Shown in pieces: positions 1 through 9,784 of a stretch of DNA of 64,000 nt. The notes beneath the pieces were generated by a model. It saw only the letters and a list, made by a program, of their open reading frames with translations, made no database searches and was not told where the DNA came from. Both the position numbers and the translations under genes were made by a program. Location: contig NZ_JACCCU010000003.1 of assembly GCF_013410875.1 (NCBI RefSeq), positions 434,001 to 498,000 of the forward strand. Reading direction: 5' to 3'. Within the stretch, counting starts at the first letter, position 1; each line of letters opens with the position of its first letter. This DNA comes from Tunturiibacter empetritectus (GTDB taxonomy: Bacteria > Acidobacteriota > Terriglobia > Terriglobales > Acidobacteriaceae).

Positions 1-2343
1 GAGCATCTGCTGCTGGCTTTGTCGAAGGCGAAGAATGACCCGGTGCAGCTGGCGCTGGCGTCTCTGGGCGGGACGCATGAGGCGATCCTGAAGGCGTTGA
101 GTGCGGTGCGCGGGAGTCAGCGGGTGACGGATCAGAACCCTGAAGGGAAGTTTCAGGCGCTGGAGAAGTATGCGAAGGACCTGACGGATCTGGCGCGGCG
201 CGGGAAGCTTGATCCGGTGATTGGGAGGGACGAGGAGATTCGGCGGGTGGTGCAGGTGCTGAGTCGCAGGACGAAGAATAATCCTGTCCTGATCGGCGAG
301 CCGGGCGTGGGCAAGACAGCGATCGTGGAAGGGTTGGCGAGAAGGATCTTTCTGGGCGATGTGCCGGAGATTTTGAAGAACAAGCGCGTGTGCTCGCTGG
401 ATCTTGGCGCGATGATCGCCGGGGCGAAGTTTCGCGGAGAGTTTGAGGATCGGCTGAAGGCGGTGCTGAAGGAGATTGAGGAGTCGAACGGCGAGATTAT
501 TTTGTTTATCGATGAGTTACATACTCTCGTGGGCGCCGGTGCGAGCGAGGGTTCGCTGGACGCGAGCAATATGCTGAAGCCTGCGCTGGCTCGCGGCGGA
601 CTGCGGGCGATTGGCGCGACGACGCTGAGTGAGTACAAGAAGTACATTGAGAAAGATGCTGCGCTGGAGCGGCGGTTCCAGATCGTGTATGTTGGCGAGC
701 CGAACGTCGAGGACACGGTTGCGATTCTGCGTGGGCTGAAGGAGAAGTATGAGGCTCACCATAAGGTGCGGATCAAGGACTCGGCGATTGTGGCTGCGGC
801 GGTGCTGAGCCATCGTTATATCTCGGATCGGTTTTTGCCGGATAAGGCGATTGACCTGGTGGATGAGGCCGCTGCAGCGCTGGCGATTCAGATTGGCTCG
901 GTGCCGGTGGAGATTGATGATCTGGAGCGGAGGGCTACGTCGCTTGAGATTGAACGTGCAGCGTTGAAGCGGGAGAAGGACGCGGGATCGCAGGAGCGGC
1001 TGGAGATTGTGGAGCGTGAGCTGGCCGAGGTGAAGGAGGCGGCGGTTGGGCTGCGTGCGCGTTGGCAGAAGGAGCGCGGCGCGATCGGAAAGATGGCGGA
1101 GTTGAAGGAGCAGCTGGAATCTTTGCGCTTCCAGATGGGCGAAGAGACGCGGAAGGGCAATCTGCAGAGGGCGGCGGAGTTGCAGTATGGCGAGATTCCG
1201 AAGCTGGAGGCGGAGCTGCGCGAGTTGACGGCGGAGCAGGATGCGGCGGTTCGCGAGGATGAGGCGGAGGCGAAGTCGGGCGCAGTTGCTGGCGTGGCGA
1301 AGCGGCCTTCACGGATGTTGAAGGAGGAGGTCGACGAGGAGGATATCGCCGCGGTGGTGTCGAAGTGGACCGGGATTCCGGTCTCGAAGATGCTGGAGGG
1401 CGAGATGCAGAAGCTGGTGCAGATGGAGGAGCGTCTACGCGAGCGCGTGGTTGGTCAGGATGAGGCGCTGAGTGTGGTGGCGAATGCGATTCGGCGTTCG
1501 CGTGCCGGCTTGAGCGATCCAAAGCGGCCGATTGGCTCGTTCATCTTTCTTGGGCCCACGGGCGTGGGTAAGACGGAGACGGCGAAGGCGCTGGCGGAGT
1601 TTCTGTTCGATGACGAGGCCGCGATGGTGCGGATCGACATGAGCGAATACATGGAGAGGCACGCGGTGGCGCGGTTGATTGGAGCGCCTCCGGGATACGT
1701 CGGGTATGACGAAGGCGGACAGTTGACCGAGGCGGTGCGGCGCAGGCCATATTCGGTGATCCTGTTTGATGAGATTGAGAAGGCGCATCCGGATGTGTTC
1801 AATGTGCTGTTGCAGGTGCTCGATGATGGACGGCTGACGGACTCGAAGGGCAGGACGGTGGACTTCAAGAACACTGTGCTTATCATGACTTCGAATGTTG
1901 GTGCGGGGCAGTTGTCGACGGCGTGGGCGCAGGGCGAGGACGGGTTTGAAGAGGCGAAGAGTCGCGTACTGGATGAGCTGCGCAAGCACTTCAAGCCGGA
2001 GTTCCTAAATCGCGTGGATGACATTGTGATCTTCCATTCGCTGGCTGATGAGCAACTGACTCACATCGTCGATCTGCGGTTGAAGGATCTGGAGAAGCTG
2101 CTGGCGGATCGAAAGATTACGCTTGAGCTGACCGATGGAGCGAGGAAAGCGATCTTCAAAGCGGGGTATGACCGGGCTTACGGAGCGCGGCCTCTGAAGA
2201 GAGCGATTCAGCGGCTGGTGCAGGACAAGCTGGCGGTGAAGATTTTGGACGGCAGCGTGTTGCATGGTGACCATGTGATGGTGACGGCTGGGAAGAACGG
2301 CCTTGAGTTCAAGGTACAGGGGCGCGAGGTCGCAGTCTCGTAA
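1..2343 (+). CDS. clpB: ATP-dependent chaperone ClpB, 5'-truncated by window edge
   Basis: ClpB is a cytoplasmic hexameric AAA+ disaggregase that works with DnaK to rescue aggregated proteins. The reading frame is open to base 1 and begins inside the N-terminal Clp domain (EHLLLAL), so roughly the first 90 residues lie outside the window. The first AAA+ module has Walker [10 protein letters not shown] and Walker [10 protein letters not shown] charged coiled-coil middle domain follows (about codons 305-430), which separates ClpB from ClpA. The second module has GPTGVGKTE and [14 protein letters not shown]. The gene ends about 25 bases before a good terminator hairpin. Identity is near certain; the start is not visible. 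Confidence 0.96.
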   Translation, partial: EHLLLALSKAKNDPVQLALASLGGTHEAILKALSAVRGSQRVTDQNPEGKFQALEKYAKDLTDLARRGKLDPVIGRDEEIRRVVQVLSRRTKNNPVLIGEPGVGKTAIVEGLARRIFLGDVPEILKNKRVCSLDLGAMIAGAKFRGEFEDRLKAVLKEIEESNGEIILFIDELHTLVGAGASEGSLDASNMLKPALARGGLRAIGATTLSEYKKYIEKDAALERRFQIVYVGEPNVEDTVAILRGLKEKYEAHHKVRIKDSAIVAAAVLSHRYISDRFLPDKAIDLVDEAAAALAIQIGSVPVEIDDLERRATSLEIERAALKREKDAGSQERLEIVERELAEVKEAAVGLRARWQKERGAIGKMAELKEQLESLRFQMGEETRKGNLQRAAELQYGEIPKLEAELRELTAEQDAAVREDEAEAKSGAVAGVAKRPSRMLKEEVDEEDIAAVVSKWTGIPVSKMLEGEMQKLVQMEERLRERVVGQDEALSVVANAIRRSRAGLSDPKRPIGSFIFLGPTGVGKTETAKALAEFLFDDEAAMVRIDMSEYMERHAVARLIGAPPGYVGYDEGGQLTEAVRRRPYSVILFDEIEKAHPDVFNVLLQVLDDGRLTDSKGRTVDFKNTVLIMTSNVGAGQLSTAWAQGEDGFEEAKSRVLDELRKHFKPEFLNRVDDIVIFHSLADEQLTHIVDLRLKDLEKLLADRKITLELTDGARKAIFKAGYDRAYGARPLKRAIQRLVQDKLAVKILDGSVLHGDHVMVTAGKNGLEFKVQGREVAVS

Positions 2344-2367
2344 AAACTTATCCCTGGCGTAACGAGA

Positions 2368-2399
2368 TGGCCCGCCTGCAATGGCGGGCTATTCTTTTG
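2368..2399 (+). terminator. Rho-independent terminator of clpB
   Basis: A perfect 7-bp GC stem, GCCCGCC/GGCGGGC, with a 6-base loop is followed by TATTCTTTTG. It sits just after the clpB stop, as expected for an intrinsic terminator. Confidence 0.8.
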
Positions 2400-2506
2400 T
2401 CGTATTGCGACGGAGGTTTTCACAGAGTATGCGCGAGTTCAGGACGTGGAGTGAAGGATAGCGCTGGTTCGATTCGGCTAGTGTCACTGTTTGATAGAGT
2501 GAGAGC

Positions 2507-3808
2507 GTGACGGCAAAGACAGTGGGCAACTCCAGCGTGGGCACGCACAGCAGACGGCTGCTTCTTTTTGTGGTGTGCAGCCTTCTTCTTGCGAATGTGG
2601 TTCAGTGGGGGATCTGCCGCGCGCTGCATCTGGGAAACCCTGGCAGCATCAAGGATGACGTCGCTAAGTTTCTGCACGTGCGGCAGTGGACCGACTCGTG
2701 GTTGCCGATGATGAAGTCACTTGATTACTTCGACGCGAATCCTACGAAGCCGATCTATGCGGCTCCGCTGTACGACACGCTGATCTATTCGCTGGCGAGT
2801 GAGTTGCCGTTGGTTGCATTGCGCAGGCTTGGCGTGGGTGATGCGGCGATGCTTCGTTTGCTGGCTGTGTTTTCCTGGTTCTCGGTGGTTGGGGTTGCGG
2901 CAGTGTCGCTGGCGATGGGGCGCAGACTGTTGCGGAGGCGCGGCGCGGATCTGAGTTGGATGGATGTTCTTGCGGTGGTGCTTGCTTGTCTGGGGTGTTA
3001 TCCGTTGTTGAAGGGATACGCGTTGGGGAATGCTCAGACGATGCTTTCGTTTGGATTTGCGGTGATGCTTTACCTGTGGACGTCGGGGCGGGAGCGCGAG
3101 GCGGGTGTTGTCGCGGCGTTGCTTGCGTTTGTGAAGCCTCAGTATGTGCTGCTGCTGGTGTGGATGGTGGTGCGCAGGCGATGGGGTGCTGTGTGGGCGT
3201 TCCTGGTCTGTTCCGGTGTTTTGGTGGCGATGTCGGTGGCGGTCTTTGGCTGGCACAATAATCTCGACTATGTGGGTGTGCTTGCGAGCTTGAGCCATAA
3301 GGCGCAATCGCACTATGCGAATCAGTCGATGTTCGGGACTTTAAACCGGATGATCTTCAACGGCGAGAACATGGGATACACGCCGCATGTTTATACCCCT
3401 TACGTTGCGTGGGTGTACCGTGCGACGGTGCTGACGTCGCTGGTGCTGGTAGGTGGGGTGCTGCTGTTTCCGTGGAGGAAGATGAGGGGATCGACGGCGG
3501 ATATCGCTGCGATGGGGCTGGCGTCGGTGGCGGCGTCGCCGATGGCGTGGGAGCATCACTACGGCATTGTGTTCGGGATCTTTGCGTGGTTCTGGTTTGC
3601 GTATGGGTGCTGGGAGAGCAAGAGGCCGTGGTTGTGGGGGCTGTCGTTTTTTCTTTGCGCCAACTTTCTGGCGGCGACTAATCTGCTGGCAGACAAGCGC
3701 GGATGGAATGTGCTGCAGTCGTACATGTACTTTGGAGCGCTTCTGTTGCTTGTGCTGTTGATGCGGCTGGCACGTCGTGCGGAAGTTGACGAAGCCATTG
3801 CTGCGTAA
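2507..3808 (+). CDS. GT87/DUF2029-like integral membrane glycosyltransferase
   Basis: This is a 433-residue protein with about ten hydrophobic segments. The large periplasmic loop after the first segment and the overall hydropathy resemble GT87 (DUF2029) polyprenyl-phosphate-dependent mannosyltransferases, which transfer sugars on the outer face of the inner membrane. The GTG start is preceded by a modest GAGAG. A convergent GT39-like gene lies 25 bases past its stop, and a UbiA-type polyprenyl enzyme lies beyond that, so a role in envelope glycan or lipid-linked sugar assembly is plausible. No catalytic residue can be assigned by eye. The family assignment is moderate and the substrate is unknown. 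Confidence 0.6.
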   Translation: MTAKTVGNSSVGTHSRRLLLFVVCSLLLANVVQWGICRALHLGNPGSIKDDVAKFLHVRQWTDSWLPMMKSLDYFDANPTKPIYAAPLYDTLIYSLASELPLVALRRLGVGDAAMLRLLAVFSWFSVVGVAAVSLAMGRRLLRRRGADLSWMDVLAVVLACLGCYPLLKGYALGNAQTMLSFGFAVMLYLWTSGREREAGVVAALLAFVKPQYVLLLVWMVVRRRWGAVWAFLVCSGVLVAMSVAVFGWHNNLDYVGVLASLSHKAQSHYANQSMFGTLNRMIFNGENMGYTPHVYTPYVAWVYRATVLTSLVLVGGVLLFPWRKMRGSTADIAAMGLASVAASPMAWEHHYGIVFGIFAWFWFAYGCWESKRPWLWGLSFFLCANFLAATNLLADKRGWNVLQSYMYFGALLLLVLLMRLARRAEVDEAIAA

Positions 3809-3833
3809 CTTCTACCTGCTGACTCGCGCGAGA

Positions 3834-5429
3834 TTATTTCTTAGGTTGAGGTTGGGAGCCGGGTGCGAATTGCACGGACGCTGCGTCGCCTCCCATGGCG
3901 GGTCCTAACGACGTGATGTCGGCGTGCGCGGCGGCGAGAGCCTGATCGGTCCAGCTCCAGCCGCTGTGCAGGAGCACGAAGACGTGATCGCCGGGTTGGG
4001 CGGAGAGCTGCTCGTAGGGGATGATGGGAAAGCCGGTCAAGTGGCGCATGTGCTCGGCGGTGAGAGACTCGGTGTCGCGCCGGCTCCAGAGCAGCTCCTG
4101 AGGGCTGGAGTAGACGAGGGCCATGCGGGAACGTATGTCGGGGTCAGGCTCGTAGTAGCTGGCTACCTCGAAGGTGCCCATCTCCTGAAGGTAGAGCAGG
4201 CCGGTGGGACTTGAGAGAATGGCGGCTTTGATCTGCGGGCTCAGTGTGAGCGAGGCCATGAAGTCTTGAGTCTTTGCCTGCTCGGCGTGGATGCGGATGG
4301 CTCCCGTGACTATGATCGCCACCGCGAGTGTGGATAGCGTAAGGATGGCTGTGCTTGTACGGCGAAGTAATGGATAGAGGGCGATCGCCAGGAGAATGCT
4401 GAGCGCGACGATTGCGCCGAGGACGTAGCGAACCTCGATGGAGTGGGTGACGAACAAGGCTAGCAGGAAGCCGAAGAAGGGCAGTGTGGCGAGAACGAGG
4501 ACGAAGACGAGTTCTGCGTCTGGGAGATGGAGTTCTTTGTTGCGTAGTTGCCGGACGCTGCCGAAGACGAGCAGAGCGGCGAAGACGATGAGGCCGAGGG
4601 CGGCGAGGTGCTGGATACGGCGGCTCGCGTGGGTGTAGTCCAGGAAGAGCGAACGATAGGCCTGGGTGATGGCGTGGTAGCCCACATCTCCGGCGTTGTA
4701 GTAGTTCTTGCGAAACTCGGCGGCGGATCTTTCAAACGGCAGCGCGAAGGCGATGCAGGCCATGCCGAGGATGATGGCACCCACGACGGGAAGGTCCAAC
4801 CGGCGGTGTTGGATAGTGCGAAAGAGCTCTGCGCCGCAGAGAGGAAGAAGCAACAGGACACCGAAGTAGTGGGTGTTGAGTGTGAGTGCGACCGCGAGGG
4901 CGAGAAGGATGAGGGAGCCGGTGCGTCGCGAGCTACGACGGGTTGCACTCTGCCAGCTCACCATAGCGAGACCGTAGAAGCCGAGCAGCAGGCCGTAGGG
5001 GCGGCCTTCGGCGGAGTAGAAGAGAGTCGCTGTCATCGCGGGAAAGGCCATCGCGAAGATCGCGGCGTGCTCATTGGCGATGCGGCGCACAAAGTAGAAG
5101 AGGCAGAGCTGCATGAGGAGATAGCCGAGCAGCGAGGGCAGTCTGAGGGCGAAGGCTCCGGCGCCGAAGAGGCTGATCGCAAGGTGTGCAAGGGTGTGGT
5201 AGACGAGGGGATCGAGCGAGATGGGATAGCTGCGCTGAATGTGGAGGAGTTGGGCGTAACTGGGCACGCTGTCGGTCTGGAGGACGAAGAACTCGTCCTG
5301 CGACAGGAGCTTGTGATGCGACCAGAGGAGGGAGAGGACGGCGGTGAGGATCAGAAAGGCGACGGCTGTCCAGGGGAGAGCAAGACTGTCGGATCTGCTT
5401 TCAACACTGGAACTCTGCGACGAAATCAT
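3834..5429 (-). CDS. GT39/ArnT-like membrane glycosyltransferase
   Basis: A 531-residue polytopic protein with a charged N-terminus and about eleven membrane segments. An acidic residue soon after the first segment (LLSQDEFFVLQ) and a following large loop match the layout of PMT/ArnT-type GT-C enzymes, which use polyprenyl-phosphate sugars. About 130 C-terminal residues form a soluble domain. Its ATG overlaps the stop of the upstream UbiA-type gene by 4 bases, so the two are translationally coupled. That pairing supports use of a polyprenyl-linked donor made by the neighbour. The exact sugar and acceptor cannot be read from the sequence. Confidence 0.6.
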   Translation of the reverse strand: MISSQSSSVESRSDSLALPWTAVAFLILTAVLSLLWSHHKLLSQDEFFVLQTDSVPSYAQLLHIQRSYPISLDPLVYHTLAHLAISLFGAGAFALRLPSLLGYLLMQLCLFYFVRRIANEHAAIFAMAFPAMTATLFYSAEGRPYGLLLGFYGLAMVSWQSATRRSSRRTGSLILLALAVALTLNTHYFGVLLLLPLCGAELFRTIQHRRLDLPVVGAIILGMACIAFALPFERSAAEFRKNYYNAGDVGYHAITQAYRSLFLDYTHASRRIQHLAALGLIVFAALLVFGSVRQLRNKELHLPDAELVFVLVLATLPFFGFLLALFVTHSIEVRYVLGAIVALSILLAIALYPLLRRTSTAILTLSTLAVAIIVTGAIRIHAEQAKTQDFMASLTLSPQIKAAILSSPTGLLYLQEMGTFEVASYYEPDPDIRSRMALVYSSPQELLWSRRDTESLTAEHMRHLTGFPIIPYEQLSAQPGDHVFVLLHSGWSWTDQALAAAHADITSLGPAMGGDAASVQFAPGSQPQPKK

Positions 5430-6478
5430 ATCTTGACTGAGACTCTAAGCCGCTGCTGCTCTGAGTTGGGCCGGAGATAAGCAGCTGGCGCCGGCTGGAC
5501 TACTGGCGGCGTGGCGGAGGGTAGCGTTGGGGTGAAGAACATCTCTAGGCGTGGGATGCGGACGAAGAGGAGGAGGCCCATGACGAGAGCCGTCGACGTG
5601 AAGGCGGCCATGAGGAGAGGTTCGCGATAGAGCTTTTCGGGGTTCTGGACGGCGCTGTCGTGCTTGAAGGCGAGCTTGAGATAGACGGCCATGGTAAAGG
5701 CTACGAGAGGAAAGCCGAGGATGAGCTCGATGCGGTAGCGGATGATGAAGGCACCGAGAAAGAGCATCGCGGTGGAGGCGTAAAACACCACGGATACGAG
5801 CAGCGATTCGGGCGTGTAGCGCTTGAAGGACGCGCGGTAGGCGCCTGCGACGGCGCGATCGCCGATCTCGGAGAGCTCGCTGAAGCGCTTGAGGCCCATG
5901 AAGTAACAACCGAGCATCCAGTAGGCGATAAGCAGCGATACGGGTGGGACGAGGACGCTGGTGACGGCGTACCAGCCGAGCAGCATGCGCAGGGGATTGT
6001 TGATGGACTCGGTGAGGACGTCGAGGTAGGGTACGTCCTTGGTGCGGATCGGAGGGAAGTTGTAGAGGCAGCCCATGATCCAGAGGATGAGTGCGACTAG
6101 TGCGAACATGCGTGAGATAGTGAGGCCGATGGCGATTCCGGCGACCATCATCAGGAGCCATTGCACATAGGCGGCGGGAATGTTGACCAGGCCACGGGCG
6201 GCGGGGCGGTTGCGTTTGGTGGGATGAAGGCGGTCGAAGGGTGCGTCGAGGACTTCGTTGATGACGTAGTTGCTGCATGCGACGAGCGTCACCGCGACAA
6301 ATGCCAGCAGCAGCGTGATGAGAAGATGGGGTGTGAAGAGCGCGGGATAGACGCTGAGCGGCACGATGACGCCGGGCAGAACGAAGAGATTCTTGATGGA
6401 GTGATCGAGTCTGGCGATGGCGAGATGGGCGCGGAGGCGCTCGGACAAGGAGACGTTGCGCGGGGGAGGCTCGGGCAT
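5426..6478 (-). CDS. UbiA-family prenyltransferase (decaprenyl-phosphate phosphoribosyltransferase-like)
   Basis: A 350-residue membrane protein of the UbiA superfamily. The first aspartate-rich motif reads NYVINEVLDAPFDRLHP, followed by KRNRPAARG, and a second motif region contains YNFPPIRTKDVPYLDV. Both are typical of enzymes that join a polyprenyl phosphate to another substrate. The sequence looks closest to decaprenyl-phosphate phosphoribose synthases rather than quinone-pathway UbiA. It is the first gene of a two-gene leftward operon with the GT39-like gene (4-base overlap) and is divergent from an FAD enzyme. The last ~30 residues are proline-rich and probably disordered. The substrate assignment is inference. 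Confidence 0.75.
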   Translation of the reverse strand: MPEPPPRNVSLSERLRAHLAIARLDHSIKNLFVLPGVIVPLSVYPALFTPHLLITLLLAFVAVTLVACSNYVINEVLDAPFDRLHPTKRNRPAARGLVNIPAAYVQWLLMMVAGIAIGLTISRMFALVALILWIMGCLYNFPPIRTKDVPYLDVLTESINNPLRMLLGWYAVTSVLVPPVSLLIAYWMLGCYFMGLKRFSELSEIGDRAVAGAYRASFKRYTPESLLVSVVFYASTAMLFLGAFIIRYRIELILGFPLVAFTMAVYLKLAFKHDSAVQNPEKLYREPLLMAAFTSTALVMGLLLFVRIPRLEMFFTPTLPSATPPVVQPAPAAYLRPNSEQQRLRVSVKI

Positions 6479-6638
6479 GTTTTTTGTAAGGGCTCCTTAG
6501 CCAGCTGCCTTGGGGCTACGGGCTCAGTGTAGCAAATGGAGATGAAGCCAGTGGATGACGGTGACCTCTGGCAGTGGGCGATTTGTTTACGATAAGCTTG
6601 GGTGCGGCGCGGTGTGCGCGTCTGGAGCAGGCGGGCGC

Positions 6639-8336
6639 ATGTCACGGAGAGCAGTGATTATCGGTGCTGGACCTGCAGGGCTGACTGCAGGGTTGGAGTT
6701 GCTGAGACGGTCGGATGTCAGGCCGATCATTCTTGAGGCGAGCGAGGAGATTGGCGGAATCTCGCGCACCATCAAGTACAAGGGCAACCGAATGGATATC
6801 GGCGGCCATCGTTTTTTTTCCAAGAGCGATCGCGTGATGCAGTGGTGGGTGGACCTGATGCCGCCCGATGTCGGCGATGCGGGTTCTGAGCCGGAGATTT
6901 CGTACCAGGGAAAGAAGCGGATGGTCGCCGTGCCGGCCCGGCTACCGGAGGAGCCTGTGCTGCGTGGGGCCGGGCCGATTGATCCGCATGCGGCGGAAGA
7001 GATCGAGGATAAGGCAGAGAACGAAGGGCCGGTAGAGATGATGGTGACGGCAGCGACGCCGGATCCTGATCCGGACCTGGTGATGCTGATCCGTCCGCGT
7101 AAGAGCAGGATCTATTATCTGCGGAAGTTCTTTGACTATCCAATTACGTTGACGGCGACGACGTTGAAGAATCTGGGAGTTGTCAGGACGTTCCGTGTCG
7201 GTACGAGCTATATGAAGTCGCAGGTGAGCCAAATTGCGCCGGAGAAGAGTCTGGAAGATTTTTTGATCAACCGGTTTGGTCGGCAGCTCTATCTAACGTT
7301 CTTCAAGAGTTATACGGAGAAGGTTTGGGGTACGCCCTGCAATGAGATCTCGGCGGAGTGGGGAGCGCAGCGGATCAAAGGGCTGAGTTTGACGACGGCG
7401 GTGAAACACTTTTTGAAGAAGGCGTTTGGAGGCAAGGCAAAGACGGGTGACTTGGCGCAGAAGGGCACAGACACAAGCTTGATCGAGCGGTTCATGTATC
7501 CAAAGTTCGGGCCGGGGCAGTTGTGGGAGCATGTTGCGGATCTGGTTCGTGAGGGCGGCGGCGAGATTCATATGGGTTTGAAGGTGGATCGGATTCACTG
7601 CTCGAGAGAAGGCGGCGTGAAGCGGGTTGTGTCGGTCGATGCGGTGAATGCGGAGGGAGAGCGGCAGACGTTTGCGGGAGACTATTTCTTTTCGACGATG
7701 CCGATGCGCGAACTGGTGGAGGCGATGGATGCTCCGGTGCCCGAGAATGTGCGCGAGGTGAGCGCGGGGCTGCAGTATCGCGACTTTATCACGGTGGGTC
7801 TGCTGGTGGACAGGCTGAAGGTGAAGGAGCCGGACGGTGGGCTGCTGAAAGATACGTGGATCTACGTGCAGGAACCTGATGTGGTACTGGGACGGTTACA
7901 GATCTTCAACAACTGGAGCCCGTACCTGGTCGCGGACCCGACGAAGGTTTGGATTGGGCTGGAGTACTTCTGCTACGACACGGACGATTTGTGGAAGATG
8001 CCGGATGAAGAGTTGAAGAAGTTCGCGATTGCCGAGGTAGCGAAGATCGGGATTTTGAACGCAGAGGATGTTTCCGACGGACATGTGGTGCGGGTGCCGA
8101 AGACCTATCCGGCGTACTTTGGCACGTATGACCGGTTCGACGAACTGAGAGAGTTTACCGACGGGTTCGAGAATCTGTTTTTGGTGGGACGAAATGGGAT
8201 GCATAAGTACAACAACCAGGATCACAGTATGTTGACTGCGATGACTGCGGTGGATGGTATTGTTGCTGGGCACATCGATAAGGCTGCGCTGTGGGGGATC
8301 AACACGGAGCAGGAGTACCACGAGGAGAAAAAGTGA
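6639..8336 (+). CDS. FAD-dependent amine-oxidase/protoporphyrinogen-oxidase-like protein
   Basis: A flavin oxidoreductase with an N-terminal dinucleotide-binding motif, [18 protein letters not shown], then an acidic strand end (LEASEEIGG) and GGHRFFSK, as in protoporphyrinogen oxidase and UDP-galactopyranose-mutase-like enzymes. About 55 residues after the first domain form a Pro/Glu-rich insertion. The C-terminus keeps the flavin-proximal pattern [16 protein letters not shown]. The ATG at 6639 is chosen because the fold begins immediately after it; the open frame extends 28 codons further upstream without conserved features. It is divergent from the polyprenyl operon and overlaps the next gene by 4 bases. 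The substrate is unknown. Confidence 0.8.
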   Translation: MSRRAVIIGAGPAGLTAGLELLRRSDVRPIILEASEEIGGISRTIKYKGNRMDIGGHRFFSKSDRVMQWWVDLMPPDVGDAGSEPEISYQGKKRMVAVPARLPEEPVLRGAGPIDPHAAEEIEDKAENEGPVEMMVTAATPDPDPDLVMLIRPRKSRIYYLRKFFDYPITLTATTLKNLGVVRTFRVGTSYMKSQVSQIAPEKSLEDFLINRFGRQLYLTFFKSYTEKVWGTPCNEISAEWGAQRIKGLSLTTAVKHFLKKAFGGKAKTGDLAQKGTDTSLIERFMYPKFGPGQLWEHVADLVREGGGEIHMGLKVDRIHCSREGGVKRVVSVDAVNAEGERQTFAGDYFFSTMPMRELVEAMDAPVPENVREVSAGLQYRDFITVGLLVDRLKVKEPDGGLLKDTWIYVQEPDVVLGRLQIFNNWSPYLVADPTKVWIGLEYFCYDTDDLWKMPDEELKKFAIAEVAKIGILNAEDVSDGHVVRVPKTYPAYFGTYDRFDELREFTDGFENLFLVGRNGMHKYNNQDHSMLTAMTAVDGIVAGHIDKAALWGINTEQEYHEEKK

Positions 8337-8722
8337 CAAGGATTCTGGTTGTGGGAACGATGCTTCTGGTGATCTTCGTGGCTGTGTTTCGGCAGCGAAT
8401 CTTTCTGCGTGATCCGCTGGGCAAGATGGAGAGAAATGACGTGGCAGTCGATGGGGCACGGCTGTACATCAACTTTTCAAACGATGTGCTGGTCGAGGAG
8501 CCGGGGACAGAGCGGCGGTATTTGGTGCAGGGGTGGAGTGGGATTCCCGGAGTGCCGCAGATTCTGGGCTGCGTCCAAGGGCTGGCGTGCTGGACCGATG
8601 CGGACCACGCGTCCGTCTATCCGCTCGATGGACGTGGTGCGGGTGCCAAGGCGGCGATGAGCGCAAAGGTGGTTACGTTTGCGGACGAGACGGGCGCCAG
8701 GATTCGGGTGCAGTTGAGGTAG
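8333..8722 (+). CDS. Small membrane-anchored protein of unknown function
   Basis: A 129-residue product that I do not recognise. The GTG start is inside the stop of the FAD enzyme (GTGA overlap), so the two are translationally coupled and probably act together. Residues 4-17 form one hydrophobic segment ([16 protein letters not shown]) after a short N-terminus, suggesting a membrane anchor. The rest is soluble and contains two nearby cysteines ([11 protein letters not shown]). No known catalytic motif is visible. Confidence 0.7.
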   Translation: MTRILVVGTMLLVIFVAVFRQRIFLRDPLGKMERNDVAVDGARLYINFSNDVLVEEPGTERRYLVQGWSGIPGVPQILGCVQGLACWTDADHASVYPLDGRGAGAKAAMSAKVVTFADETGARIRVQLR

Positions 8723-8833
8723 CCAGGCTGCGACGTAAAATAGCGCGTAACCTTTTGCGGCGGGGAAAGCTCTAACGATTCGGACCTTGATGGGTTAGAC
8801 AACTGCACGCGAGAGTGCATGACGGGAGCTCAA

Positions 8834-9784
8834 ATGCCTGAGAAACCTACGGACAAACAGGAGCCGGTCGAGGAGTTGCAGCCGGCCGCTGAAACTCCAC
8901 AAGTGAGGGGCGAGGCTGCGCCGGAGATCTCTGCGGCTCCAATGGCGGAGGCGAGTGATTTAGCGGTAGATGAGTCTGCTGTCTCTGCCCGTTCGACGGG
9001 TCCGGCTTCGTCAGTTACTGCGAATGCAGTCGTCGCGCCAGTGGACGTGAGAGAGCCTGCGGCGGCGACGATACGACTTCAAAAGAAGCATTCCCTGGCG
9101 ATTCGATGGATGCACTGGGTGAACTTCCCGGTGCTGTTCACGATGATCTGGAGCGGGTTGTTGATCTACTGGAATGATTCTGATAACGCCTATCAGCATC
9201 CGCACGCGGTGTATCGGGTGGGCGTCGGATCGCTGACGGTGGTGCGGCTGTTTCCACCGTGGTTCTGGAAGCTGATCAATGCGCCCTATCGTGTGACCGA
9301 GGGGCTGGGGTATCACTTTTTCTTTATGTGGATCTTTGCGATCAATGGGATCTTGTATGTGTCGTATCTGTTGATCTCGGGGGAGTGGCGGGTGCTGGTG
9401 CCGGAGCGCAGATCATTTCTGGATGCGATTCAGGTGACGCTGGTGGATCTGCATCTTCGCAAGGGCTTGCCGCCGCAGAAGAAGTACAACGGCGCGCAGA
9501 AGATTGCTTATACGTCGGTTGTTCTGATGGGGTTGGGGTCGCTGGTCACGGGGCTTTCGATCTACAAGCCGACGCAGGTGCACTGGATCACGTCGCTGCT
9601 GGGCGGCTATGAGATGGCGCGGTGGGAGCACTTCTGGCTGACGATGGGCTTCTGTGCGTTCTTTGTAGTGCATGTAATGCAGGTGATCCTTGCGGGGTGG
9701 AATAACTTTCGCTCGATGGTGAGTGGATATGAGATTGTTCCGGCGACGAAGACTTCGCTGGAAGAGGAGAGGAGGGTGGGATGA
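8834..9784 (+). CDS. b-type cytochrome membrane subunit (cytochrome b561/thiosulfate-reductase-like)
   Basis: The first ~75 residues are low-complexity, acidic and proline-rich. Then come four membrane segments of the cytochrome b561/formate-dehydrogenase-gamma type. Candidate haem ligands lie in IRWMHWVNF near the first segment and in WEHFWLT and VVHVMQ near the last. It overlaps the following molybdopterin gene by 4 bases (ATGA), so it is very likely the electron-transfer partner of that enzyme in the inner membrane. An ATG 15 bases upstream is in frame, but GGGAG sits 5 bases before the ATG at 8834, which decides this start. Confidence 0.78.
   Translation: MPEKPTDKQEPVEELQPAAETPQVRGEAAPEISAAPMAEASDLAVDESAVSARSTGPASSVTANAVVAPVDVREPAAATIRLQKKHSLAIRWMHWVNFPVLFTMIWSGLLIYWNDSDNAYQHPHAVYRVGVGSLTVVRLFPPWFWKLINAPYRVTEGLGYHFFFMWIFAINGILYVSYLLISGEWRVLVPERRSFLDAIQVTLVDLHLRKGLPPQKKYNGAQKIAYTSVVLMGLGSLVTGLSIYKPTQVHWITSLLGGYEMARWEHFWLTMGFCAFFVVHVMQVILAGWNNFRSMVSGYEIVPATKTSLEEERRVG

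Noticed and set aside
4548..5480. 310-residue open frame on the + strand
   Set aside because: Antisense to the GT39-like gene; Glu/Gly-rich with no recognisable domain.
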